The notes under the pieces: model-generated | The model's input: only the letters and a program-made list of their open reading frames with translations | Told to the model about the DNA's origin: nothing | Databases searched by the model: none | Position numbers and translations under genes: made by a program | NCBI GenBank assembly: GCA_932521035.1 | Contig: OW051492.1 | Span: 9,610,001 to 9,674,000, forward strand | Direction of reading: 5' to 3' | From: Oscheius dolichura | Lineage: Eukaryota > Nematoda > Chromadorea > Rhabditida > Rhabditidae | DNA length: 64,000 nt | Part shown: positions 11,833 through 22,522 of the stretch, piece after piece | Numbering within the stretch: the first letter of the stretch is position 1 | Layout of the letters: each line of letters begins with the position of its first letter

Positions 11833-12082
11833 AGGGGACTGGGGCCATTTACAGGAAACTGCCCTGTGGTCATTTTATCGGGCAGCCTCGTGTACACGGC
11901 CACGGGTGTAATAAGTATAATAAACGTTGTATTCCTCTTTTTCCTCTCGTGTTCTTTATTCCCGATAAGTTTCCAACCTATTAATCAGACGAGAATGTGT
12001 ACCTGACCGGTCTTTTTAGCGGGGGGCAGAATGATCTCGCTCTCTGCGGACTTTCTTTGCCTCGCTGTGACCCCTGGAAGGA

Positions 12083-13624
12083 ATGTCGCCCCTACTTTTC
12101 GCCTATATTTTTACTCTACAGTATTCTTTTACCTTCGGCTGTATTCCGACACGATCTCGTGAGTTTAAAATCCATGGAAATGCCAACTTTTCGGACGGGA
12201 ATTTGATAAATCCGGGGAAAACAGCATCACAGTTCTGGCGCCACCCACACAAAGGAATCAAGATATTCAAGTCCCGCAAGCCATTTGTTTCACTTTCTGA
12301 CGATAAAGAGTCTTTATTCTCTTCGTTCCGGGACTTATTTATACATTTTTTGGACTTGTAATGGAAGAAATTCATCCACAACGCCCCCCGGCCCATCTCT
12401 CCTCTATTACAGTAATCCAAATGGCCCTTTTCTTGACTGGAAGAGAAAATTCGTTTCCATTATCACTAGATCTTGGCTTCTTTTCCCACATTTTACTCTA
12501 TTGAACCTTTAAAATAGTAAAATTTCCAGCTGGCGATGGAATTACGACGACTACAGTACCGACAACAACGACTACAACTACCCGTAGGTTTTATTCTTTA
12601 CGTTTTCACATTTTTGATGTTTTTTTGTTTCCAAACGGGGAAGAAGGTCGGATCGGCGCAAAGTTCTAATTTTCTCGAATTTGTCAATAAAATCTCCGGA
12701 TCGAAACTTCTCGGCGCCTCCATAACACAGTCAAACCTGCGCTGTCTAGTTGTGGCTGTTGTGGTTGTGGCGGCTGTGGCAGGGGCAGGAAGAGATCCTC
12801 CGGCGGGGAGAGGCTGCCGGGCAGACGGGTGGCCGGCCGGTGGACGAGGGCCGACGACGACGGCCGCGGGACGTCGAACAGCTCCGACGGCGGGATGAAG
12901 CCCGGCAGGCAGAACATCGGCCGGGCAGATGGGCTGGAAGATGGGTTGCCTATAAATTATTGCCCTGCCTTCTGAAAAATGGAAAATTCCAGCCTGTCCC
13001 GCCGGATGGACCTATTTCGCCATGACCAATGCTTGTTACCTGGTCGGACAGAGTGCTGGCCTCATCGGACCATTGCTAGGGACTTGGCAACAAGCAGAAG
13101 ACACCTGCGTCGCTCTAGGAACCTTTGGCTCGATGATGGGCCATCTGACGTCGATTACTAGCGCCGCGGAGAATGACTTCCTAGTCAGTGAGTCGATTTA
13201 TCCTGAAGAATGGGAATATGAGCCTGTATTTTGAGGCATTTCAACGGAAGGAGGACTACTTGACCCGCTGAACATTCCCTGGATTGGGTTGAATCGAGCC
13301 TTTTCATTATTACCGGTAAATCCTAATCCGTTTACTTGGTCAGACGGATCTCCGGTAAGTACAATATTCCCAGGGTTGGAAGCTTCCCGTTTTTATTCCG
13401 TGGAATATCCGCTGGAAATGAACTATACACCCCCTTCTCCTTTTCAGCTTACCTACACGAATTGGCTGCCTATACCACTCTTCAACCCCATTCCCGCATC
13501 CCCAGCTGATTGCTCCCAACTTCTCAGTGACCCAATTATCGGCTTCACAACATTTCAAGGGTACTGGACAAGTACAACCTGTCTCAATATTGTTAGTCGC
13601 TTCATTTGTAAGGTTCCCTTGTAG
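12083..13624 (+). CDS. secreted C-type lectin-domain protein 3
   Basis: Exons 12083-12158 (signal peptide MSPLLFAYIF...), 12530-12583 (a Thr linker of only about 18 residues), 12993-13187, 13236-13353 and 13448-13624. The lectin-domain exons are nearly identical to lectin 2, but the first two exons and introns differ, so the duplication or gene conversion covers the 3' half. The intron between exons 2 and 3 contains a partial copy of the GC-rich element G. The last intron is about 32 bases longer than in lectin 2. The domain begins CPAGWTYFAMTNACYLVG and ends RFICKVPL. Confidence 0.9.
12737..12930 (-). repeat. partial copy of GC-rich element family G (in lectin 3 intron)
   Basis: Matches the first part of the coding-like section of the element at 5953-6130, in inverted orientation ([20 protein letters not shown] read on the minus strand). 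It lacks the rest of the element. It is inserted in the intron between the Thr linker and the lectin domain. Confidence 0.75.
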
Positions 13625-14730
13625 AAGTGACACCATAATAACCTTAATAATAATAATAAATGGCTTTATTCGTCCCTCCACGGAGGGGTACTGTACTTTT
13701 CTAACAAAATAGGGGTCTATCCCCGACTTTTAGGTATTTTGCCGATTAAAATCGTCTTTTTCCTTTATTCAAACGTCAGTTTTCTTCCTTCCATTAATTT
13801 AGACCTTTAAAATGGGGTACTGTAGTTTTTACAGTAATTTCTAGGCTCGAAAGAAGTGAAATTCGGACTGGAGCACCATTATTGGAGCCTAGCGCGATAA
13901 CTACGCTTTCCCGGCCATTTTAATGATATTTTTCTTTAAAAAGAAGGAGTGGTTGTAAAATTAGCCCAGGAGAATGTTTCTCCCCCCGGCCGGAATGAAA
14001 TGAAAGTGAAAATGGCGGAGATTTCGCCGTTTGATAAGCGAAATCCGTCTCCGTGAACCTGTCACCCAATTTGATGTCTATATTTTTTATTTTTTTTAAT
14101 CCAAAAATAGAAATATGAGTATTTTAACGGTCTACTTGAAGTCCTGGACGGAAACAGACGAAATTTAAATAAAAATAGCTAAAAATGCCTGGACCAGGAT
14201 CAGTCCGTTTCTGAATTCTGTGGACAAATCCATTTGATTTTCAAGTTCGCCACTGAAACGACGAGCATTTTTCGACAAAAGGCCCTGGGGATCCTGATCT
14301 TTACTTTGAAAATGGGCTGTAGAGAATTTTGACACACTGACCTGTCGTTTTTACTACTCCAGACTTCTTGGAGGACTTTTACCACGGCTACTGACTACTG
14401 TAGTCCGTGGAAAAGCTATCTAGAGTTCTCTTATCCTGTAGAATCTTATGCTAATATACAGGGAGCGAAAAGATTACTGTAAGAGCCAACCGTTGGGTAT
14501 GAATGAAGACAACAGAAAATCGTAACAGGACTCGGGCCATAGGTGCCCGAAAGATCGGCTTGTTGAGTACTGAGGGGTAGAAAGAGCAAAAGGGAAGGAA
14601 CAGTACCAGGTCACCTTTCTATAATAAAAGACGTTATGTTACCCGCAACTTTTTTTGAGTTGGAGAGTTGAGAGTAGGCTGACAAAATGTTTTTTGAGAG
14701 AGTCAATTTCGATAGGATCCCTCTAATTAT
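13625..14730. other. intergenic between lectin 3 and the kinase-Kelch gene
   Basis: No gene recognised. It contains the dispersed word TAGACCTTTAAAATGGGG followed by TACTGTAG near 13802, a short TAATAATAATAA run near 13646, and scattered TACTGTAA words. Confidence 0.4.
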
Positions 14731-16949
14731 TTATTGCTTTAAATCGATCGGATAAGAAGAAAGACGATCCGCGAACTCTTGAGGAACGAGAACAGCAATC
14801 GGAGAGAGAGGAAGAATCGAAGGGAAAGAGGGGCCAACACGCCAATTGATTCCGTCAAATATTTGCACCCCATCAGAGGTCTGGCTAATTGCAAAAATTT
14901 CTCGACCAAGAACAACTCCAACAGAAATAAAACTAGGGGAGGTTAAGGGCGACAACTCTTTCCATTGTCCATTTTCCTCAAATGGATCCAATTCCAGAAC
15001 TGTGGTAGTCCATTCTTTTCCATCCCAACCTCCTATTACAACCAGCTTATTTCTATAACAAACGAGGGAATGACAAATTCGAGGTGTTGGCATATCCGTC
15101 AGTTCAGTCCACACTGCACTCTCAGGATCGAAACATTCCACACTTTTCAATTCGACATAACCATCTCTCCATCCTCCACAAATATATATTTTCCCGTTAC
15201 AGACTGCTGCAGCTGCATCAGATCTGGCATATTTCATGTCTCTAAAATCTCTTATTAGCCGAAGGATAATCAAAAGCTGGAAGCTCCTATTTCATAAAGA
15301 TAACTTACGGCATCCGTCTCCATTTATCCTCCTTCGGATCATATCGTTCCACACTTTTTAAGCATCCTTTCTCCAGATTCAATCCTCCAAATATCCAAAT
15401 GTATCCATTGCATGACAGACAACTATTACTAATCATCGATCGTTCCTCATTCATATCAGCCAGTTGTTTCAATTCCATATTTTTGTCCAACTTGAAGAAT
15501 TCCTTGTCACGGGTAATTAGATAGAGTTCATCATCGAGATAAACAGCAGTTACAACTCGAATGTGGTAAGGAAGTTCCATTCGTGAATCAGTCCAAGTGG
15601 ATGCTTTCCGATTCCATATTATCATCTTGTTAACAAGGCTTGCTCCCATGACCAAAATCTAAAAAAGCGGAGCCCATTTTCTTTTGTGATTTTCAAAGTA
15701 CCACTTACCGTTTTGTGGAATTTCAGTTCAAAGTTTATGATTTCTTTGATCGACGGCCTATCAGAAATGTTTCTTTGCCAGCATCTTAAAAATATTTTTA
15801 TAGAATTGTCCAACAAACAAAGAAAACGAAATAAGGTTAATTTTGTAGGCCTTTTCAGCTTCAAACTTCATATTTCTACACCAACCTTTTAACAAAATTC
15901 CACGAATCCTCGCTCATTTTATCAGGATCTATAGGCAGTTCTATACAACCATTTCCAACTTGTAGATGTTTCGAAGGGTACCTACTTTTATATTGTACAC
16001 TGATCAAATGAAATCACCCGACTTCCGGCATATAATTTCCCATATTGTGATTCCAAACGAATAAACATCAGCAGGTGGTCCATAGTTATTTTCTGTATCG
16101 ATTGTTTCCGGGGCCATGTAAGGGTCGCTACCAATGCGACTGGAAAAATAAAGTGTTCCACGAAGAAAAGTCTGTAATTCTTACCGATCTGTGTATGATT
16201 TTCGGTTAGAAATACTCCTTGACAATCCAAAGTCAGCCAGTTTTAAATGATCTCTCCTGGCTAGAAGAATGCTGAAAAAAAGTAATGGGAGAATGGGCAA
16301 ATGCCAACTTTGAAGGCTTGACGTCTCTGTGAAGTATTTCGTGTTCATGTAGATACTGTAGACCGGAACCGATTTGATTGATCCATACGATGATTAACTT
16401 CAAATCATATTGTTTGGAGACATCGTGTATTTCTGTTGACATCCTTTGAAATTTAAATAAATAAAGAATAACCGTTATGAAGACTGCCGAGTTCCATATA
16501 TTCCATCACGTATCCGGAACAAAGCGGCATCTTTTTAGTTCCGTCTATATCTTTCGTTGCTCCATCCCAAATTACTCCGAATAACTCGACAATGTATGGA
16601 TGAGAGTGCTGAAATGGGAAACTTATGAAAGACACGAGGCGACGCGTACCGTTTTCAATATTTGAATTTCTCTATCGACATAAACATCCAACTGGTTGAA
16701 CACTTTCACGGCCACCATCCTAAAAAGGGATATTTGTATGAATTAGCATACTCACCGTCTTCTTCTGGTTAATCGTGTTACATCGTATCCCGTCCAAACT
16801 ATACCGTATCCTCCACCATCTAGCCTTTTTAGACCATGAAAATCTTTCAATCTGTGGTAAGGCACACCTAAAAGTAATATTACTAACAGAAGAGGAAGCA
16901 GAACTCTACCATCAGGTGTGTATTTCACGGAGGAGAGAACAGTTCCCAT
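14731..16949 (-). CDS. protein kinase with C-terminal Kelch repeats
   Basis: At least nine exons join in frame. The N-terminal half is a kinase: the glycine loop GGGYGIVW, then MVAVKVFNQLD with the catalytic lysine, YVMEYMELGSLH, ILHRDVKPSN (restored across an intron), LADFGLSR, and APETIDTENNYGPPADVYSFG. The conserved arginine helix reads KRCWQRNISDRPSI. All key catalytic residues are visible. The C-terminal half has Kelch units: YLDDELYLIT, YIWIFGGLNLEKGCLKSVER, IYICGGWRDGYVELKSVECF and VVIGGWDGKEWTTTVLELDP. The short N-terminus (MGTVLSSVKYTPDG) has a possible Gly-2 myristoylation site. The stop is TAA at 14731. Kinase and Kelch parts share one strand, with normal short introns between them and no stop at the junction, so a single fusion protein is the simplest reading. 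Confidence 0.85.
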
Positions 16950-18089
16950 AGAGAGGCGGTTCTAATGGTCAAGGAGGGTGAAACAAATCTCTAAAAGCAA
17001 AACAGAAGCTTTCACTGCGGTGAGAAATTGAGTAAAAAAGAATAAGTGCTAATAATAAGACTGGATGCTTCAATAGTTTCAAGGCAAAAAGATTACGGTA
17101 TATCTTTTCCGGATCCAAGAATGCAGACTATTACAGTTAGCTAATAATTTTACGAAAGAGATTTGAGCGAAAGAGTGGTGTCTCAACGCCAACAGCCCAA
17201 ACTGATAAGAAGCAGGCAGAGAAGATGGACCGGAAGTGGTTAGCTGTAAAAGACAATGAGCAACTCTTTTTGTGGAGTTCAAAACGTCACGTGATTCCCT
17301 ACTACTACATGGTGCCGTGCTAGTCACTTGGCTATAAAAAAATGGGATATGTTTCCTCAACAAATTTTGAGCTCCTGTTTTGAGAGTAGGCTCATTCGAA
17401 CCGATACCTCCCCCACTAGAAAGGGCAGTAATTCTATTCGCATTGAACGCCTTGGTTTATAACGTAACACGTTTCACTATGGCAATTGACTATGGCAAAA
17501 CGACATTGTCGTCAACATGAACCAATAGGGCCGCTTGTCCGCCATAAAATTCTGAATAAGATAGACATTAAAAAAATAAGCAAGGTCGAATTATTCGAGC
17601 GCGGCGAGCATTTGGTGAGTTTTTGGGTGCGGTGTGCTTGAACGTTCGCCTATTTCCATTCGCCAGACAAATTCCGGCGTTTTCGTGAATTTTACGAATA
17701 GCTCTTTAATTTTATTGCAAGGATACTGTCGGGCTCCCCGTTTCATTTTATTTATATTACTGCCCTTTCTCGTTACTCATATTTTTTAGAATTGCCGTTT
17801 TTACCCTATAAAGGGAGTTTACAGGAAAATACCCGTCAAACCCGCATAACCCGGTGACTCTATGTACTCTGCTGCTAAAAATTTGTTTTCTGGGGTCAAA
17901 GGGAGATGAACGCAGCATAATAGGTGGCGCTCCACGCCGATAGCAAGTTCGTGTCATTTTCTGGTCAGTACAAAAGTCAGCAATTTGATAAGGGTGGCCC
18001 TATATAAGGAAGAGGCCGTCATCCGTAAAGTAGTCGAAAATGCTTTTTTCTTTCTCAAAAGATCTAATATTTATTATTTCTGCCCTAAA
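16950..18089. other. intergenic upstream of the kinase-Kelch gene
   Basis: Likely promoter region of the minus-strand kinase-Kelch gene and of the plus-strand peptide gene at 18090. No coding exon is recognised. A minus-strand open frame at 17079-17363 shows no domain. TATATAAGG at about 18000 lies 90 bases before the peptide ATG and may be a TATA box. Confidence 0.35.
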
Positions 18090-18337
18090 ATGAAACTCTC
18101 CTTCTTCTCCCTGTTCTTCTTCTTCTTCTTCGTGATCCTCCACACTGCCATCGCTACCGATAACGAAAACCCCGATGCCTCAAATGTCCGGGCTGCTCGC
18201 CGTGCCTGTAGTCAGACTCAGTGTTCCGCCCAATGTATACCTCTCGTAAGTTGAGCACTGAATTACTAACTGGCGGTCTTTTTCAGCCCGGTTCCTGTGT
18301 AACCGGGGTGTGCGTCTGTAGCCCCGGGGGGAAATAA
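18090..18337 (+). CDS. small secreted cysteine-rich peptide, defensin-like (CS-alpha-beta pattern)
   Basis: Two exons, 18090-18245 and 18287-18337. The 68-residue precursor has a very hydrophobic signal peptide (Phe-rich, ending HTAIA), a short acidic pro-region (TDNENPDASNVRA), a basic ARR site, and a mature part of about 30 residues with six cysteines. Their spacing is C-x3-C-x3-C-x8-C-x4-C-x1-C, including the CxxxC and CxC pairs of CS-alpha-beta defensins. The gap between the first two cysteines is shorter than in most defensins. A later splice-like junction near 18343-18377 may lie in the 3' untranslated region, and AATAAA occurs near 18541. It is probably antimicrobial; this is inferred from cysteine spacing only. 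Confidence 0.75.
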
Positions 18338-18788
18338 GCAGGTATTCCAAGCTTTATTATTAATTTGAACATTTCAGGGCCTTTGTCCAGGCGTCTCCCC
18401 TGATGCCAGAGTCACAGACTGCCCTCGCTCTTGTCTTATGTCTTCTCATCTTCCCTCTTTCTCCTTCACCTTTCGGCTGCCTTCTGTATCGACTGCGTCG
18501 TCTTATTTCATTATTGCTGTATTCTCCATCTATTCGTAGAAAATAAAAAGTCCCTCTTCCATTATGAACCCATTTCTAAAAAAAACAAATGAAGAATGGC
18601 AGCCACGGCCCGCCGGGCCGGCAGGGCACGCCCTGCTTCCAGGTTTTAGTTTCTTGTTATTAGAATTTATAAAATAAGTACATCAAGACAGTGTAACATT
18701 AGATGTCAAAGGAGACAACGTTTTGGAATGTTTGTTAGTTGAAAGGATCAGAAGAAAGTGAGCGCGTCCTCCGGCCCGCCGGGCTTGA
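18338..18788. other. 3' flank with GC-rich palindromes
   Basis: Contains the palindromic pieces GGCCCGCCGGGCC and GCAGGGCACGCCCTGC at about 18616-18643, and a shorter GGCCCGCCGGGC near 18774. No gene is seen. Confidence 0.4.
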
Positions 18789-19548
18789 TTACAAGGTCAT
18801 CTTGCATATATATCGGGAGACGACAGTAACACAGGCAACAATGAACCAGGTCCCTGCTCTAGTGTTGAACGGTATCACATCGTCACTGGAGCTGGAAAAG
18901 ATTCCAAGTTTTTAAACTATAGGTCATTTACCACGGTACAATCCGTCTCCGGGAGGGGCGCCGGCAATCCCAGAGCCATTAGGAAGTTCGTATAATCATT
19001 GGGATTTGTCCCATATCGGACCAGGTGAAAGGATCCACCATGGGAGGGATGAACGTAGATGTTCGGCTATAACCGATCATTAACGGTCCCAAGAGACTGC
19101 CCGTCATAGAAAGACCTGGATTATTGTTGAGAGAAGAAGATGGAAGGCTCTTACCAACGAGGAAGGCATTCTCCTCCGCGGTGTGGATCGACGCCAAGTG
19201 TGTATTGGGTCCCATAGCGACGCAGGCGTCTTCTGCATCTTGCCAGGAGCCTAGCAAGGGTCCAATGAGGCCGTCGTTCTCTCCAACCAGGTAGCAAGCG
19301 TTGGTCATGGCAAAGTAGGTCCAGCCGGAGGGGCAGGCTAAAACTCTTCGTTATGGTCGCCATTTTCTTGGTAAAAATCGAGAAAAAGAACAAGTGCGCA
19401 GTTGTTGTCGTGGTAGTCGGAGTAGTAGTGGCAATCCCGTCACCGGCTGAAATATACCATTTATTACCTAGAGACTATCGCTACCGACCTGCGGCCAAAA
19501 GAGGAAAAAGAAAAAGAAAATGAAAGGGGTATCCCGTAAAGGTGACAT
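18789..19548 (-). pseudogene. C-type lectin gene on the minus strand, probably degenerate
   Basis: Same plan as its neighbours but inverted. Exon 1 from 19548 reads MSPLRDTPF then a Phe-rich signal segment. Exon 2 near 19448-19400 gives GDGIATTTPTTTTTT. Exon 3 has CPSGWTYFAMTNACYLVG, WQDAEDACVAMG and TAEENAFLV. Exon 4 has IGYSRTSTFIPP and FTWSD. The end reads YICKMTL with TAA at 18789. Three defects are visible. The donor after the Thr linker is ACTGCGCACTT instead of a GT site. A one-base frame change follows FTWSDMGQ (near 19010). The phase of the last exon also does not match. The original reading continues in other frames (NDYTNFLMAL, then TRAGTWFIVACVTVVSRY). It may be a recent pseudogene, or the region may carry sequencing indels. 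Confidence 0.65.
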
Positions 19549-19679
19549 TAAAAGAGAGAATATGACGCGGCAATGCAGAAATAGGACTGGAAACGCCGTC
19601 CGAGATTTTTGGTCAAGCGGGCGCCTCCCCCCTCGCCCCCCGGCCGTCTCTAGCCTGTCGAACGGCTATCTTTCGTCCT
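19549..19679. promoter_or_regulatory. divergent promoter between two lectin genes
   Basis: Lies between the ATG of the minus-strand lectin (19548) and the ATG of lectin 5 (19680). Parts recur before lectin 6: GTATCCCGTAA, then GACTGGAAnCGnCnTCCGnG, GATTTTnGnTCAAGCG and CGTCTCTAGCC (about 21300-21410). A duplicated, possibly bidirectional promoter is the simplest reading. Confidence 0.45.
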
Positions 19680-20790
19680 ATGTTTTATCTGATTCTTTCT
19701 TTCTTTTTAACCACAGCTGATGGCTGTATCCCGACACGATCACGTGAGTTCTATTCCTTGTTTTGAATTCATAGATTTTAGCGGGAGATGGGATTGGAAA
19801 TGGCGGGGGAGTAGTCACCACGACCACGACAACCACGACGACAACTACGACGACAACGACGAATCGTAAGTACCACAGTTAGACAGCGAAAGTCTCAAAT
19901 TCCTCAATTTCCCTATAAAACAGTACTAGACGCCCGTTTATTTAAATTTTCCAGCCTGTCCCAGCGGTTGGGAGTATTTCGACATGACCATGTCGTGTTA
20001 TTTGGTTGGAGGATCAACCCTAGGGCCGATTCCGATCCCATTTGTGGGAACGTGGTTCCAGGTAAAGATTGTCTAGTCCTGTCAGTAGGCAACGGCTGAT
20101 TTCAGGCCCAAACGGCCTGTCAGGGGATGGGAGGAGAGCTGGCCTCTATTCACAGCGCGGCAGAAAATGACTTCATCGTTAGTGAGTTGTTTATTTATCT
20201 TGTAACCGCGCTCCATTCTAACCAGCCTGCCAGACAGCATTCGTCTTCATTTTTTCGGTTATTTCTAGTTTTTTATTCTACTATGTTTGTTTTACAGTAA
20301 TCTTCACGCTGTGAAGATCGTAGAAATTAAGAAGAAGCATAAAAAACGGCAATAATAGCGATTTAGAGCGGTTTAGAATGGAGCAAGGTTACAGCCCATG
20401 CGGAGCGCGCTATAGAGACTGTTAATTTCTTCAGTGATCTCGAATACTGGCAGCCTTCTGGGAGCAATCTTGGACCAGCCATGGATTGGTCTGATGCGTC
20501 CGGGCCCTGAAGTTTTCCCACCATATACTCCCTACTCCTGGTCGGATGGAACCGCCTGGCCGGATTACGACAACTGGGTACCGCTACCGGGAATCCCACT
20601 GCCCGATACTCTTCCAACATCTTTCCCTGTTTGTTCTCAGGTATTTCAGCTCCTTAAAAAGTCTAAAGCAAAATTATAGATAATGAGCGAGCCGGTACCC
20701 CTCATCGGAGGGCAGGGACTGTGGTACACCAGCACGTGTCTGGGACTCGTAACCCGGTATATCTGCAAAATGCCACTGATTCCCGGCTAA
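19680..20790 (+). CDS. secreted C-type lectin-domain protein 5
   Basis: Six exons: 19680-19743, 19782-19865, 19955-20061, 20106-20181, 20435-20640 and 20680-20790. The signal peptide is MFYLILSFFLTTADG. Then CIPTRS, a GDGIGNGGG stretch and a poly-Thr linker. The lectin domain has CPSGWEYFDMTMSCYLVG, AQTACQGMGGELASIHS, QPWIGLMRPG, YSWSDGTAWPDYDNWVPL, a C-terminal LWYTSTC block and RYICKMPLIPG. It belongs with lectin 6 in a second subfamily (extra intron after GTWFQ, WPDYDNW motif). No EPN or WND triplet. The intron 20182-20434 holds a copy of element M. Confidence 0.92.
20215..20420. repeat. inverted-repeat element family M, copy 2 (in lectin 5 intron)
   Basis: Reverse-complement match to 28305-28525 and 5270-5485. 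It begins CGCTCCATTCTAACCAGCCT, passes through TTACAGTAATCTTCACGC, and ends GGTTTAGAATGGAGCAAGG followed by GCGGAGCGCGC. Confidence 0.8.
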
Positions 20791-20970
20791 GAGCGAAGCA
20801 TACGACATAACACATCCATAATAAGCTAATTAATAAAATTAATAGGGAGTTACTGTAGTCTTATTGAGCTCAAAAGTGAGAAGAAGGCGCGAGGAGCCAT
20901 GGAGTAACGCGCGACTCCTTTTCCCGGAATATGGGTAGTTTAACCTCACTGGAGGACTGTTCCTTGCCAG

Positions 20971-21370
20971 CTAATCACCCTGGTTTTCCATGCAGAAGGG
21001 GTAGATGCCGCCCTGGAGGAAGAGTAGCGCCTTCGGGACAGCAGAGTCATAGAAGAGGGTGGACGAGCTCATCCCCTGAATGCCGGAGGATACTGAGAAC
21101 ACAACGAAGTAGGAGAAAGTGCTGGGGGGTCTGGTCTCGCCACAAAAGTCGAGGAAGGGGCGAGAGAGGATGGCTGTCAAAAGATAGAAGCAAGAACCGT
21201 CCCCAGCGGGTCACACCCACCGAATCGAAGGAAAAGAAGAAGCCGGGGACCCCAGCTCCGGGTATGAACCACAAGAGAAGCCAGAGCCGAGTGGTGTATC
21301 CCGTAAGAAAGACATCGAGACAGGGCAGGGCAGGCTGGGACTGGAAGCGGCATCCGGGATTTTCGATCAA
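20971..21370 (-). CDS. possible two-exon gene between lectins 5 and 6 (tentative)
   Basis: Minus-strand frames near 21370-21225 (with the hydrophobic LWLLLWFIPGAGVPGFFFSF) and 21180-20971 (TFSYFVVFSVSSGIQGMSSS..., ending FCMENQGD) could be joined by a GTGTGA...TTGACAG intron. No family is recognised. The first exon overlaps the duplicated promoter-like block, where an ATG is followed by TCTTTCTTACGGGATAC, similar to the start of the minus-strand lectin at 19548. The region could therefore be a decayed relative of that gene's start. Confidence 0.3.
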
Positions 21371-21429
21371 GCGATCTCACCTTTTCCCACGGGGCAGGCG
21401 TCTCTAGCCCGACTGCCGGCGGCCGCACG

Positions 21430-22522
21430 ATGTTTTATTGGTTGGCTCTTATTCTTCCATTATTTTTACAAGAGGTCTACTGTTGTATACCAACACGATC
21501 ACGTGAGTTCATTCCTCGACTCGTTGTTAATGAATGCCCAGCTGGTGATGGAATTTTTCCCGGTGGGGGGACAACAGTCCCGGGAGGGCCAGACGCGCCA
21601 GGAACAGAAGATACCACGACCTCGTCGACAACCACCACAACGACCACGACAACGACTACGACAACTACAACGACGACGACGAACCGTAAGTGCCACAGTT
21701 AGACAGCCAGAACCGAAATCCGGGCAGAAATGATGGAATAATGGGTACTGACTGACCAAATATAGCCAATTTTCACGGGGTATCCGCAACATTTTCGTGT
21801 TGTTCTCTTTTTTGTTGGGGGGTGCGGCAAAATTTTCTGTTTGAGTCCTATAACGGAAACGTGAAGTGACCTAACAGTGGATTCTTCGATGAAAAATGGA
21901 CTATATCTCAAATTTTCAGCCTGCCCCATGGCCGACTGGTACTATTTCCCGATGACGATGTCCTGTTATTATGTCGGAGGGTCGTCCCTGTTACCAATTC
22001 CTATTCCATTTCTTGGGTCATGGAGCGATGCTCAGAGTCAATGTCAAGCCATGGGGGCCGAATTAGCCTCTATCCATAGTCCAGAGGAGAATGCCTTCAT
22101 CGTTAGTGAGTCCTTTTTCCATTTATTACCATAATTTCGTTAGTGTGCTTTCATCCCCTTTTTCAGTGATTTCCACTACTGGTAGCCCTATTGGAGCTAT
22201 CCTAGATCAGCCATGGATAGGTTTAACGCGTGATCTGTCCATCATCTTTCCATACCTTCCATATTATTGGTCGGATGGCACCGCCTGGCCGGATTATGAT
22301 AATTGGGTACCTTTAGTAGGTATGACACCAGAAAATTTGCCAAATCCCGCTCCTCTTTGTGTTCAGGTTTGTAAATCAATAACTTAACTGGAAAGTGAAG
22401 CATTTCAGCTAATGAGTGAGCCGGTACCCGCCATCGGAGGACAAGGACTGTGGTATAGCTCCCTCTGCACATCGGTGACTGTAACACGTTATATCTGTAA
22501 AATGCCACTGGTGCCAGGATAA
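21430..22522 (+). CDS. secreted C-type lectin-domain protein 6
   Basis: Five exons: 21430-21502, 21542-21685, 21920-22105, 22167-22366 and 22409-22522. The signal peptide is MFYWLALILPLFLQEVYC, then CIPTRS. The linker starts GDGIFPGGGTTVPGG and becomes Thr-rich. The lectin domain has CPMADWYYFPMTMSCYYVGG, AQSQCQAMGAELASIHS, QPWIGLTRDL, YWSDGTAWPDYDNWVPL, LCVQLMSEPVPAIGGQGLWY and RYICKMPLVPG. It is close to lectin 5 but has fused exons 3 and 4. AATAAA follows near 22570. Confidence 0.92.
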
